DNA of 64,000 nt from Helianthus annuus (GCF_002127325.2 NC_035440.2:73655819-73719818); one strand, 5' to 3'. Positions 12,045-24,333 are shown, numbered from the stretch's first letter. Notes: generated from the sequence alone by a model not told the origin. A program made the numbers and translations.

Positions 12045-12959
12045 ATTCAAGAGGAAGGCTTGAAAGAGTTTTTGGCATAAAGGTGATCATTAAGAATTGT
12101 AACTTGGGAAGTTTGAAAGTTTTGAAAAGTACCAAATTTTGGAGAACATCAAGGTAGATTTGCAAGGGGAAGTTTTTAAGGATAGTATAAAAAAATCATA
12201 CTTTCGTAAAACCTGTTTATTGAGAGGGACGAAAAGGTTTGTTACTTTAAATAAAGCAATAGAGAGATACTAAGTATAGTTACACAAGAATCAAGAATAG
12301 GGAGGCTATTTTATAGGTAACGAGGTAAGTTAGGACTCAAATGTTTAAACAAGCTGGATTGCGAACGAGTTTTGTACAAAATAATACGAGTATAGAATGA
12401 ACGAATGACTCTTAAAGAGTACAAGTATGTGAATAGCATAAGTGTTGGATAGATGAACGTAGTGTGTTAAGGATGAAGTCTCGTCATGAATAATCGGATA
12501 TAATGCGTTTGTGAGTTGCGTGAAGTTGTATTAGGTCCAAAAGGTCTGCAACACACTGAATTTCTCATGGCACGTTTTACGAAAGTTTGGTAACATGGTG
12601 AAAACACTTATATATAGGAAGTACCAGCGGCGTATCCACCATGTTTTAACCACATTACGTCCGTTTCGTTACTCGGGGTCATGTTACGTTCCGTGTCTTA
12701 CCATACACAGTAGTACACTCTATGGTTCTCATACGCCTATCACTATAATCCCGTGTGCACCCGCGATTATACTGATTGTCGCATGATCCACATAGCTTGT
12801 ACTAGTTATGTATGAATCAAGGTATACATGAATTTGAAAATAAGAATGTGTACATAGAAGAATGTCGTATGTAAGCATGTTTATGTTTAAGCATGTATGG
12901 GACCCACGTAAGCGAATCCCTCGGATTACGCTCGCGTATAGGTACGAATGTACGAATCA

Positions 12960-13130
12960 TGAGTAAGGATGAAAGTATGAGCATAAGTTTAAGTATGAAT
13001 ACGCATGTATGTATGAGCATAAACATAAAACGTGTAAGTAGTATGTGTACAAGCAGAAGCGTAAAACGTATAAGTAGTATGTGTATGAGTACAAGCATAA
13101 AACGTATGAACATAGGTGTAGGTATGAAAA
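12960..13130. repeat. degenerate tandem repeat in LARD interior
   Basis: The phrase 'cataaaacgt(g/a)taagtagtatgtgta' recurs about three times at roughly 45-bp spacing, and looser 'agtatgagcataa' units surround it. Confidence 0.7.
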
Positions 13131-14099
13131 ATAAATATTGCGTATATGGTGTACGTTGAGACATTGCGGAGAAAAAAAAAAAGGTTAAGTATGTAGATAC
13201 GAACGATATAAATGATGTTATCGCGAGATATCGACTAAAATGTGTATGATGATGTGCATGTATAGTTGTTTAAACAAAACGTTGAGTTTGTCGAATCAAA
13301 ATTAGATTGAGCTTGGTTTGAAAGGTAGAATATAGTTTGTATATGTAAAGGAACATAAAGTACTCATTGGTCATGCTTAACGTATTTTGTAATGATTGAA
13401 ATGCTACTTTTGTTTAAAAAAAAAGGAGTTCACGTATGTTGAAAATTGTCGGTCCCCATAAAGTCCTCTAGCCCACGTGTTTTGAAATTTGGATGACGAG
13501 TTAAGCGTTGTAGAGAAGGTTTTTTTTTTTTTTTTTATATAACGGGTTTGTTTCATTTGCATCAAAACATGAAAATTTTGGACTTTGAAAGTTCTTGTGA
13601 AAACGTCGACCCTTACAAAAGAAATTTAGTAAAAGAACTTAGTGATTGTTTAAAAATAATTTTAACAAAGGATTTATTGATGTTGGAAAGAGTATTTGGT
13701 AAACGGTCATATAACATCTATGAGGTCTTATAAGTAATTGAGAAAGGTTAGTTTGATTTCGATTAAGAGTGGAAGTCTCTAGTATGATGATATAATGTGA
13801 ACGTGTTTCAGTTAATAAATCAGATGTGAAGTTCATGGGCAAGAGATTCATTAGACCGATTAAATTAATAGGTAGCATTTCGTAAGGTTTGGAAATTCGT
13901 GTAGTAAAACGGTAAAGACATGATTAAGAATCTCGTGTATATGATTTGAGTGAAAATGGATGGTAGAATAAGAAGTACGTTTGATAAACAATGTATTTTG
14001 AAATCGGTATAAGTAGGTATTTTGAATAATGATAAATGATTTAGGTATAAAACATGATCGGGTTTGCATAATAAAATATTTTGAAAGAGAAGTTTTGGG

Positions 14100-14860
14100 T
14101 AACGGTCACCTAAGTAAGGGAATTACCCCTAACTCGTTGGTGAGGTCGTTTTAAGGGAAGAGGGGTGGAGTCAATCGTCAAGGTAAGGAAGTCACTCCAA
14201 TCTCGATGATACCTCTCCACTAGTTGTTACAAGGAATATGAATTTAAATTATATGAAAATCATGCATATATAAATGTATCGAAAAGGTTCGATATGTTGT
14301 GCGTGTGAAAGGAGAAATCAAAGGTAAACTCGAGGTTGAAAGATTGCATCGTATAAAATGAATAATAGAAACACATGTTTGACCAAAGTTTGGAGTGTTC
14401 CAAACGGAACTTTGACTAACCAAAGTGGTCGAAAAGTCTTTTGAATTTGAGGAGCATGCTTTGGCCTAATAGGTAAAATACTCTCGCCGACAAGTCGGTT
14501 AACGGTATTTACCCTTCCGGTTACTACATGTCCCAAATCAATCGAAATTTCGAGACTTGGCGGGATTTATGAAAAAATCAAGGAGTGGAACTAGTCGACA
14601 AGGTGCGGGTTTCACCCCTATCTTGACGATTTCGTATCCTAAGTGTGGTTGGTACTCGTCGGGTCAAAATTTAAATTTCGACATGTTGACGAGGGTCCAC
14701 TAGAATTTGAAATTTGAGATTTGCCATTTAGATGTGGATTTCACTCCTAGCTCAATGGCGATATCTCGTGTAAAAAGAAGAATAGATAGATTGAGAGTCG
14801 TTCACTAAATTGTGGGTTTCACGCCTATTTTGGTGAATTCGTCTCATTTGTACAATATGA
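14100..14860. repeat. spaced repeat 'gggtttcacccctat(c/t)ttgatga'
   Basis: Five degenerate copies (near 14118, 14185, 14608, 14728 and 14815), each followed by a 'tgatga/ggtgaattcgtctc'-like phrase, lie 70-420 bp apart. The spacing is irregular, so this is not a simple satellite. Confidence 0.6.
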
Positions 14861-14925
14861 GTGTTGTCGGATTTAGAATAATCGAGTAAAATGCATGAGG
14901 GAAGTGTATGTCGAAGGAGATACAC

Positions 14926-15125
14926 AAACAAGTATAAACACATAAGAAAGCATATCAAGGATGATACTTAAATAATGAAATAAAACAAGTATTAACACAT
15001 AGAGAAATATGTCAAGAATAACACATAAAGAATCGAACAACGAAACAAGTGTTAACACATAATAAAACAAGCATTAATGCGTAAGAATAACATGTCGAAT
15101 ATTACACATGAGTAACATACATGTT
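14926..15125. repeat. degenerate 60-70 bp tandem repeat in LARD interior
   Basis: Three to four units share 'aaacaagtattaacacata' and 'aatatgtcaagaataacaca'. Confidence 0.7.
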
Positions 15126-15251
15126 TAAAAGAGCATAAATAAGTAACAAATAAAGTATCATGTAGTAGTCCAAGCAAAGCATACGAATAAGGTTCTAAAA
15201 CTATAGACTAGGCTAAAGCATTCCTACTTTTCCTAATTCCCTATAGTTATG

Positions 15252-15263
15252 GCTCTGATACCA
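15252..15263 (-). other. primer binding site (initiator tRNA-Met), nested LARD
   Basis: Minus-strand TGGTATCAGAGC lies three bases inside the 5' LTR. It is the usual complement of the 3' end of plant initiator tRNA-Met. Confidence 0.9.
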
Positions 15264-15266
15264 ATC

Positions 15267-17482
15267 TGTCACACCCCAACCAATGGCGGAAACATCGGGA
15301 TGAGACGAAGTGTGAAGATTGCTCGAGACATCATAACGCTATTTGTGACAATAATTTAATAATCCAAATTTCATTTCCAAACTTCAAGTAGTCATCAATA
15401 CAAGATCCCAAATAACAACAAGTTTAATCAAAATAACAAACCAACATAACCAAAATTCGATACAACATATTTAAATCTAACGTCTAAAGTGTGTATCTAG
15501 GCATCGTGCTACCTCTTTCATTTCATCATCATCAACCTGTAACATGTTTAAAAATACTATTCAATGCAAAAGCAAAGGCGAGTATACAAGTTTGGTACAT
15601 ACATAGCATAAGATAAAAGTGTGAACAATCCCTCATAGCAAGCATGCGATTCAAGATAAACATTAAATATGGCATGTGTCTAACATATCAAACCAAGAAA
15701 ACGCAACTTGCTCATGACATAACCAAAGTTTCAGTAGAGGCGGGTCGTTAATCCTATAGCGCTACATATGTCAAGGTTTGGCTCGTACGAAGTTAATGAT
15801 AAGTTCAACACATAAGAATCACCCAAATTTAAAGTATCAAGCCATCACATATACAAGCATTGTTATAGGAATGTTCGTGTGTTTAGACAAAAGTTCATGT
15901 GTAAGTTTCAATAGGTAAACATGTTACACCCCAAAAGTGGTAAAAGTAAAAGGGGAAAAGTACGAGTATACTCACAAAGTTTGCATATGTTTTCCGATTA
16001 TCCAATTGTTGACGAGTAGAGATTTAGAGTCCGAATGTATAAGGGTTAAAGTTCAAGTATGTTTAGAGTCGAGATTCGGTGTTTAAAACAACATAAAAAT
16101 AAGATATGAGAATAACATGGAAAATAATCATTTAGTACATATGATGCTTGTTCTTGACACTAGGAAACTCGAAGGAGTTTAGATGTTTTCATGGAACAAG
16201 GTTCCATTAGAATCGTGACAAGTTATCATAGTCTAGGATGATGTAATCTAGTACCCCGACATATGAACACTAGTTCATCATCAAAGATTCGATTATTCGA
16301 ATAATATATTTAGGTTATATAATATATGTCCAATAGTTCAAGCATGAGGTAGAAGATTAAAATCTTCATTTTGGTACCTCTAAATGTCATAGAAGTCATG
16401 TAGGAGGTAGGAAGATCAAGTCTTCCATTTAGGCACCTCTATGTGTTCACCACTACACTTGATGTAAAAAAAACAACCAAGGAGGGTCATGAACATACAA
16501 TAAAGAATAAGAAATATACACACTAACTAAGAGAAATCATCAAATCATGTGAGGATTGTATGTTTGGACAACCCAAGTTGTTCCATAATCACTCATGTAT
16601 CAAAGACAAAGTTTGACATGACTTGTGGGTTAAAACCCTAAACAAAACACCAAGTTTATGAGGTTTAATCCTCTGATTTTAAATGTCTCAACCTTGTTTT
16701 TAAGCTTAACCAACCATGGGATAAGTTGTAAGCATTAGGACATAGGTATGAGATGTGTTGGACACAAGTTGCATAGGTTTAAACAAGTTTTTGATGAACA
16801 TAAAAACAAACAGAAAGTTTATGGACTATTTCGGGGCATTTCCAGGTCTGATTTCTCCAAGGAGAAGTCTAGGAATCGAACCCCATGATTATACAAGCAA
16901 GTAGGAAAAAGAATCGAGTGAATCGGATAAGAATTGAGTGAGTTATGCCCATTTTCGTGAAGGGGTGTCAATCTACTCGAACCCTTGCTTTCAGCTACGG
17001 TTTGGAGGATGTTTTGAGAGTTTTTAGTGTTGCAAAAGTGGTAGGGAGGCTGGTTATAAGTGGTATTTATAGGGGGAAGGATTAGGGTTTCAATGGGTTG
17101 GGCTTTGGAAGTGTTTAGAAGGGGTTACACCTTGAAACTAGCCCACAAAACCCAACTATATGGGGCTGAATTTGGCTGAATTTGGGCTGCCATATTTCTT
17201 TATTTTTTTATTTTTTTAAAACATTATAATGAGTAATTTTGTTAGTTAAGTTGTGTAATAATATGCAACAATGTTTCCCCTAACTTGTAACAAGGTGAAA
17301 TATGAAATAAAACATGATTTAACTAGGTAAAAAGTGTAATGTACAAGTTTTATTTACGAAGCAAGTTCCGTATTTTACAACGATTACGATGAAAGAATGG
17401 TTATAAGAACACAAGATTTCCAAAGATAGAATTTCACGTAAGGTTTCTAAATGTAGGATGTTTGAAAACGCAGGGCGTTACA
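15267..17482 (-). repeat. 5' LTR of the nested LARD element
   Basis: Same length as the other LTR and nearly identical to it. As the upstream LTR of the minus-strand element it would drive transcription. Confidence 0.95.
17064..17071 (-). promoter_or_regulatory. TATA box in LARD 5' LTR
   Basis: Minus-strand TATAAATA, followed by a short TA-rich stretch. The same site is at 11590-11597 in the 3' LTR. Confidence 0.5.
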
Positions 17483-17487
17483 CCATC

Positions 17488-20400
17488 CGTTTGAGGATGG
17501 TACGCGGTGCTAAGAAACAATTTGGTTCCCATTTGTTTTTGGAAATCGCGCCAAAAATTTGAAGTGAACCGGGTATCCCTATCGGACACGATGGATATCG
17601 GCACTCCGTGGCGTGCTATTATCTCATTAGTGTACACTTCTGACATCTTCTCTGACGTATAAGTTTCTCGGATAGGGATGAAATGGGCACTTTTGGTTAG
17701 CCTATCCACAACTACCCAAATGGCATCGAAACCACGGCTAGTTCTGGGCAGCTTGGTTAGCAGGTCCATTGTAATTTGTTCCCACTTCCAAACCGGAATA
17801 TCTAATGGTTGCAACTTGCCGTAGGGTTTTTGATGCTCAGCTTTGACTTGTAAGCAAGTCAAACATTTCTCCACGTATTTAACCACATCCCTTTTCATCC
17901 CCGGCCACCAATAGTTTTGCTTCAAGTCCCTATACATCTTAGTTGCCCCGGGATGAATCGAATAGCGAGACTTATGTGCCTCATCAAGCAAAAGGCTCTT
18001 AACACCACATGTGTTTGGGACCCAAATCCGATCATTTCGGCATTTCATCCCATTACTTCCTTCCGTAAGGTCTTTTACCATCCCTTTTATGCGTTCTTTC
18101 TTCCAATTTTCTTCCCTTAACGCTTCGGTTTGGGCTTCTCGGATTCTGTCGAGCAGACCTGAAGTTACTACTAACTGCATAGATCATATTCGTATTGGAA
18201 CGCATTCGTCCTTTCGGCTAAGGGCATCCGCCACCACATTAGCCTTTCCGGGGTGGTAGTGGATCTCGCAGTCGTAGTCCTTCACCACTTCTAACCAGCG
18301 TCTCTGCCTCATATTTAACTCTTTTTGATCGAAAAAGTACTTCAAACTTTTATGGTCAGTGAAAATAGTACTTTTCACACCATACAAGTAATGCCTCCAG
18401 ATTTTCAAGGCAAAGACCACGGCCGCCAACTCGAGATCATGAGTTGGGTACTTTGTTTCATGCGGCTTAAGTTGCCTAGAGGCGTAGGCGATCACCCTTC
18501 CCCTTTGCATTAGTACGCACCCAAGGCCTAGGTGCGATGCATCCGAGTAAACTACCATATCCTCCGTACCATCCGGTAAAGTCAACACCGGTGCACAGGT
18601 TAATTTTTCCTTTAATGTCTGAAATGCCTTTTCTTGGTCGCTTCCCTAGGCGAACTTCTCATTCTTGCGGGTCAATTTGGTCAACGGCGTTGCGATCTTG
18701 GAGAAATCCTGAATGAATCTCCGATAGTAACCTGCCAACCCCAAGAAACTCCTAATTTCGGATGGATTCTTTGGAGGGTTCCATTTTGACACCGCTTCCA
18801 CCTTTGACGGATCCACCAATATTCCTTTGGCACTTATGACGTGCCCTAGGAATTGCACCTCTCGTAACCAGAAGGCGCATTTTGAGAATTTAGCATACAA
18901 TCTTTCCCGCCTTAATACTTCCAATACTTCCCGTAAATGGTCAGCGTGATCCGCCTCGTTTCTTGAATAAACGAGGATGTCGTCTATGAAAACAATCACC
19001 GATCTATCGAGCATCGGCTTGCATACCCGGTTCATGAGATCCATGAAGGCCGCGGGCGCATTCGTTAATCCGAACGACATTACGAGAAACTCGAAATGTC
19101 CGTATCGTGTCCGGAATGCCGTTTTTGGTACATCACTTTCCTTCACCCTCAATTGGTGGTAACCCGATCTCAAATCGATTTTTGAAAACCAGCTAGCGCC
19201 TTGTAATTGATCGAATAAATCGTCAATTCTCGGGAGTGGGTATCGATTCTTTACCGTGAGTTTGTTTAACTCCCGGTAATTAATACACATCCGCGTGCTC
19301 CCGTCTTTCTTCTTTACAAATAACACGGGAGCCCCCCAAGGAGACACGCTAGGCCGGATGAATCCCTTCTCTAGTAAATCTTGCAACTGAGACATTAACT
19401 CTTGCAGTTCCGAAGGTGCCAACCTATACGGTGCCTTAGCAACCGGTTTAGCACCCGGGGTTAGTTCAATCCCGAACTCTATTTCTCGCTCTGGTGGTAT
19501 TCCCGGGAGATCCTCGGGAAAGACATCTTTAAATTCACGCACCACAGGTACGTCTTCAATTTTGGGCATTTCTTTTTCGACGTCCCGCACATAAGTTAGA
19601 TATGCCTTACACCCGTGTAGTATACACTTGCGGGCTTCTACTATTGAGCATATCACGGGATTACAAGCCTTCTCCCCATAAATGATGACACGCCTTCCGC
19701 TCGGAGACGTTAGGTGTATCTCCTTACGTAAGCATATCACCTTAGCATGGTAGCGGGATAGCCAATCCATTCCGACGACCACTTGAAATTCACCCATGGA
19801 CATGGGTATTAAATCAATGGAGTATTCCTCACCATCGATATTCAATTTGCATTCCCGGCATACATCACAAACAAGAAAACATTTGTTATTACCTACTTCT
19901 ACTTCCATTGGCATAGGTAATTTTGTTAATGTAAACATGGGGTTTTGAATAAATCTATGTGAAACAAAAGACTTATTCGCACCTGTATCAAATAAAACAC
20001 GTGCGGGGATCAAATTTATAGTAAATATACCTGTAACCACATCGGGTTCCATTTTTGCTTCCGCAGCAGTGATTTGGAACGACCTTGCCTTAGCCTTTGG
20101 GGTCTCATCCCTAGAACCGGCACTCTCTTTGTTTCCCACCAATTCCGGACATTCTGACTTTTTATGACCCGGTTGGTAACATTTATAGCACACCATTACT
20201 TTGTCGGGGCAATTTGCAACCCCATGCCCTATCTTGCCACATGCCACGCAAGGTTTATTCTTGAAATAGCATTCACCTTTATGAGTGCGTCCACATGTTT
20301 TGCAACTCGGAGATCCTCCTTTTGCACTTCCTTTCTTCGAAGATTCAGCTACCTTCGGCTTCTTTGTGGGACTCGGGTTTTCATCCAAGGCCCTCCTTTC

Positions 20401-21153
20401 ACCTCTTTCAACTTGTCTTTTCAGTTCAATCTCGCGTTCCCGCGCCGCATTGATTATATCAGTAAGGCTTTCATAATGTGAGGGAGTCATGAACTCCCTA
20501 TATTCAGCCCTAAGCATGGTGTGGTAATAATAAATTTTCTGTTCTTCAGTTTTGACCAAGTCATCACAAAACTTGAGCTTATCCATGAACATTCCCGTAA
20601 TCTTATCAACGGTTTCACCCTTTTGCCTTAATTGCATGAATTCTTCCTTTATCTTATTTATCACCGCCTTGGGGCTGTGATGTTTGAGGAATGGTACTTT
20701 GAAAGCTTCCCAAGTCATCGCCCTTATTGTTTCAACACCCCTTTCGTTTCTGAGGTTGTCCCACCAATCCTTGGCTTGGCCTCTAAGTTGGCCAGTTCCA
20801 TACGCCACGAAGTCACTTTCATCACAATGCGTACGTTCGAAAACACCTTCAATATCGCTTATCCACCTTTGACAAGCAATTGGATCTACCTCTCCATTGA
20901 AAACCGGGGGCTTGCACGCCATAAACTTGTTGTAAGAACAACCTTTCTTTTCCTTAGCCTTGCCCCTATCACTGGTAAGGTCTTCTCTTAGTTCACCAAT
21001 TCTTTCTTCCATAGTCGAAAGTAAGGTGTTTTGCATTCTTTCCACAAATCTTGGTAGACTGACTTCGATGGCCCTACCAACTTCCTCGGCAATCTTCTCT
21101 TTCAACTCGTCGGTAGTGAGGGATAGAACATTGTCACTAGCACCTCCCGACAT
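17488..21153 (-). pseudogene. Tekay element 1 gag-pol, main part
   Basis: The first ORF (start ATG at 21153, [20 protein letters not shown]) runs 835 residues. It has a capsid-like gag domain (about 75-240), three zinc knuckles (CKTC at 284, CVAC at 302, CYKC at 322), a protease site (DTGA at 389) and RT with [10 protein letters not shown] near 658 and FIDD at 722-725. An in-frame TAG at 18646-18648 ends it. RNase H ([12 protein letters not shown]) continues in the same frame to a TGA at 18184-18186. Integrase then follows, with an H-H-C-C finger (HKSRYSIHPG, CLTC) and the two catalytic Asp (MDLLTK, SDRDTR). It is cut at HPQTDG by the nested LARD. Apart from these breaks the frame is intact, so the inactivation is recent. 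Confidence 0.95.
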
Positions 21154-21430
21154 CTTCTTACTGAAATGTTAAAATGATTCAATAAATAATCTTGTTCAAT
21201 CGCTCCCATGCCTTTACATGAGACTTCGTACTCATTATTCGGCCAAGTATATAACTTTTGCCTTATCATTTATACTAAGTGTACTTCCCGGGTTCGAGTA
21301 TATCACTATACTCCTCCCATACACAACAAATCATTACCCTTTTTAATCTTTGTAAATTTAATTTGCTTTAAATGAATTCTTACCGGATGTTGATCAAGCT
21401 TTGAACCGAACACAATCCTCTTTAACCTTA

Positions 21431-21443
21431 GCTCTGAATACCA
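21431..21443 (-). other. primer binding site, Tekay element 1
   Basis: Minus-strand TGGTATTCAGAGC beside the 5' LTR equals the initiator tRNA-Met site with one extra T. The extra base may be a mutation or a tolerated bulge. Confidence 0.75.
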
Positions 21444-21446
21444 ACT

Positions 21447-23246
21447 TGTAACACTCTACTTAAAATACGTCATATTTTAAACCGACTAAATAAGAAAGTT
21501 CATAATTATTTAAAACATTTAGTCCATAAGTGTTTGAGAACAACCACTAAACTTAAAGGACAATTGTGTAATTCATTCATTACAAAGTTTTCAAAAAGAA
21601 CTTCTAAAACAAAAGTGAAAATCATCATCTTGAGAGTGTTCGGTTCATAAGTCTTGTATTGATCACCATCCGCTCGATTGACTTACTTGAAATCTGAAAT
21701 TTTAACAAAACAATAATGTTAGGATCCTTAAATTTTCATATAAATAAGTGTGGCGTAAAACGAATTCGATATACACCGTTTTTGCAAAACAAAACAATTT
21801 TGGCAGGGCTCCACCGTAAATTACGGTGGTCACCGTAATTTACGGTGGGCGCTGGGAGTTTATGGTTTCACCGTAAACCAGGAGAAAACCACCGTAAGAG
21901 TTTGCCCTCCACCGTAAATTACGGTAATACCGTAATTTACGATAGACTCTGCAATTCCTTTCTTTTTGCTGTTTTGACCCGTTTAAAACATTTCCTGCAC
22001 TTCTCAGCCATCAAAGTGCAGCACGGGGTATTTCCTCGCAACAAGTACGACCCATTTTGGATCCCTTGCTTCAACACACACGCTCCCATTACCGGTTTGC
22101 GTGATTCTAATATTTTTCCCATTTCCCACACCCGGGCTTATGGTCTACGGATGGGGTACTTCCGTTACCCGGTTTGTACCCATCTTTTATCTACTCGTCT
22201 GGGTTGTCATCATGAAGTCCATCATTTTAGACAACCAACCAACATGATTCTAAATTGTTCAATCTATCACCCATAAGTAAGAAACCCAAATCATCATCAT
22301 TAAAGTAGCGTCAACTACATACCTTAGAGCTTTCCCTTTTGGCGAGCGTCCGCACCGGCTTGACTTCCCGACGCCTCACTCGTATTGCCTAAAACATACA
22401 AGCCAATTTATCATTAGAACCATTCGGCTCATGATTAAGCTTGTCACTTTACCAACACCACATTTGTGTCGATCAATGTCTTTTAGGCATTTTATCAAGC
22501 ATCTTGTGTGCATAATTTCTTACAAGTTTTAACTAAGTTTAACATTCATGATTTAGCCATGGCAAACATCAAATTAAGCGATTTTGCTAAATTTTACATC
22601 AATAATTTCTGAATTCTTGTTCATAAAACTTGAATTACTCTAGGAAACATCAAAATCCTACTGTTTCATACCTTTCTACAAAACCCACATATCACCTCTA
22701 ATGGTGATCATGAATTTTACAAGAATTAAACCAAATTTCAACAAGAAATCTACTAGGGTTCATCCTTATACACTATTTCAAGTAAAACAAACATCATGCA
22801 TGACCAGATTTCAATCTTATGATTTTATCCAAAATCTAAGGTAGAACCAAATCATGAAATTTTTGCATACCTTACAATCTCTTAGTCAAGATGATCACAA
22901 CCCTATATTCAGATTTCAATTCGGACTTGATTTGCACCTTCAATTGATGGATTTTTGTGAATTTTAGGGTTTGAGGGAAATCCCCTCTTGTTGCCTGGCT
23001 TTGATCGATCAAACACACACTTAGGTGTGTGTTTGGTGTGTTATTTTACTATTAGTAAATTAAGTTTCAGAATTGACACATTTGGTCCCTCAATTATACA
23101 TGGGCTATAAATCAAGGGTTTTCAATCATACTTTGTCATATTTTGTTAAGATTTCTACTAACTAGGTTATTTTTCATAGCCTTTTATCTTAACTTACTAC
23201 TAGTATTTTATTTAAATTATAACATTAATATTTTCGGGGTGTTACA
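21447..23246 (-). repeat. 5' LTR of Tekay element 1
   Basis: About 1800 bp, nearly identical to 7168-8966, with the same TGTAAC...GTTACA ends. It borders the right TSD attga (23247-23251). Confidence 0.95.
21812..21943. repeat. palindrome cluster ACCGTAA(A/T)TTACGGT, second LTR copy
   Basis: Same layout as 7533-7664. One arm has mutated here (TTACGATAG for TTACGGTAG), while the other LTR carries ACTGTAATTT for ACCGTAATTT. Confidence 0.85.
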
Positions 23247-23251
23247 ATTGA

Positions 23252-23590
23252 GTACCGATACTGTGAGAGTGACGTAGCGACCCGAGCTAACACTAACTAA
23301 AACCAAATTTCGGATGCATAGATGGGGAGTCCGCAAGTACCTGATTAAAATGATATATAATACATCAATGTTTTTCATCCATTTTGGAATAGCCTAGTGG
23401 TGTTAGTGAATTAGATAAGGTTTGGGGTAGTATGAGGTCATAGGTTCAATCCTTATGGTGTGCAAATTTAGCCATTAAAAAAATACATCAATGTTTTTTT
23501 AATCATTTTCATCAACAATCGTCAAAGAAATATATACTAATAAGATCATGTATCCAACTACTCTATAAAGTTTCTATTTTTAGAAGGGGG
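23252..23590. repeat. tandem duplication, unit 1 (right part)
   Basis: From 'gtaccgatactgtgagagtgacg' to 'tagaaggggg' this matches unit 2 from about 23996 to 24333. Together with 6737-7167 it forms one unit of about 770 bp. Confidence 0.85.
23376..23483 (+). mobile_element. tRNA-derived SINE, copy in unit 1
   Basis: About 108 bp. It has an RNA polymerase III A-box-like TAGCCTAGTGGT (23390-23401), a B box GGTTCAATCC (23443-23452) at usual spacing, and a short A-rich 3' end (attaaaaaaa). A 15-bp direct repeat, tacatcaatgttttt, flanks it (23361-23375 and 23484-23498). These are the marks of a LINE-mobilised SINE. Confidence 0.75.
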
Positions 23591-24333
23591 CACCTTCTTG
23601 AACCAAAAATCGTACCATTGAAACATCAATAGCCTGAACCACACTGGTAAAACCACATCAGCTCTCTTTTTCTCTCTCTCATTCGATTTGGTTGATGAAA
23701 TCTTATAATTACTTTGTATATGCCATTAATAGTGTTTTTAGTATGAGATATTAATAGTGTTTTTAGTATGAGATATCATACTCTATAATATATACCTTTA
23801 TCACATTTAGTTTTCATTTAATTTAATTTTTTAATAATAACCTGCGTTTTTTTAACATTTCTTTTTTTAAAAATTGAATACAAATGTCTGTTTAATTTTT
23901 TATCTCGACATTAAGGTACAGAGACGCCTTTACTATTTTGGTTTTCCTTTTGAGTGTATTTGTATTCAAATTTGGTATTGTAAACTATATTGAGTATCGA
24001 TACTGTGATAGTGACGTAACAACCCAAACTAACACTAACTAACACCGAATTTCGGACGTATCGAGTGTGGAGTCCGCTAGTACCTAATTAAAATGATATA
24101 TAATACATCAATGTTTTTTTTATCTATTTAGGAATAGTCTAGTGGTGATGGTTAATTAGATAAGGTTTAGGGTAGTAGGAGGTCATAGGTTTAATCCATA
24201 TGGTATGCAAATTTAACACTAAAAAATGCATCAATATGTTTTTAATCATTTTCATCATCAATCGTCAAAGAAATATATTATAATAAGATCATGTATCCAA
24301 CAACTCTATAAAGAATCTATTTTTAGAAGGGGG
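23591..24333. repeat. tandem duplication, unit 2, with the empty Tekay target site
   Basis: About 743 bp, homologous to unit 1. At about 23984-23999 it reads 'aactatattgagtatcgatactg' without interruption, where unit 1 has the 16-kb Tekay element and a doubled attga. Confidence 0.85.
24119..24226 (+). mobile_element. tRNA-derived SINE, copy in unit 2
   Basis: Same element and same insertion site as 23376-23483. The B box is mutated (GGTTTAATCC) and the right TSD has decayed (tgcatcaatatgttttt). Shared position shows the SINE was there before the tandem duplication. Confidence 0.7.

Larger units (their letters stand above)
12045..15251 (-). other. internal region of the nested LARD element, non-coding
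   Basis: No ORF here resembles gag, pol or any other protein I know; the longest are about 115 codons and lie on repeats. Three degenerate repeat blocks are visible: a 'cataaaacgtataagtagta' block (about 12960-13130), a spaced 'gggtttcacccctat' motif (14100-14860) and a 'aaacaagtattaacacata' block (14926-15125). One poly-T run is at 13519-13536. Internal regions of this kind, long and structured but without ORFs, define LARD elements. Confidence 0.8.
9793..17482 (-). mobile_element. coding-less LTR element (LARD type), very young, nested in integrase
   Basis: Two LTRs of exactly 2216 bp (9793-12008 and 15267-17482) flank a 3.26-kb internal region with no gag or pol similarity. The TSD ccatc is seen at 9788-9792 and 17483-17487. 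The only LTR difference I noticed is a/g at 9811 against 15285. On the minus strand the PBS matches initiator tRNA-Met and the polypurine tract is purine-rich. With no protein of its own, the element must have used another element's machinery; the Tekay-like ends make a Tekay helper likely. It is the youngest insertion in the window that can be dated by LTRs. Confidence 0.93.
7168..23246 (-). mobile_element. Tekay-type Ty3/gypsy retrotransposon, hosting a nested element
   Basis: Two LTRs of about 1.8 kb (7168-8966 and 21447-23246) flank an internal region that reads gag, protease, RT, RNase H, integrase and chromodomain on the minus strand. The TSD attga is seen at 7163-7167 and 23247-23251. 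Without the nested element the length is about 8.4 kb, usual for Tekay/Del chromoviruses. The two LTRs differ at few sites by eye (for example near 7659, 8211 and 8370), so the insertion is fairly recent. The copy is now defective: two in-frame stops in pol, and integrase split by 9793-17482. The empty target site survives in the second copy of the host tandem duplication, near 23989. Confidence 0.95.

Noticed and set aside
12893..13164. Overlapping ORFs on both strands in the LARD interior
   Set aside because: Low-complexity readings of a degenerate tandem repeat, with Met/Ser/Ile bias on one strand and Leu/Ile/Phe on the other.
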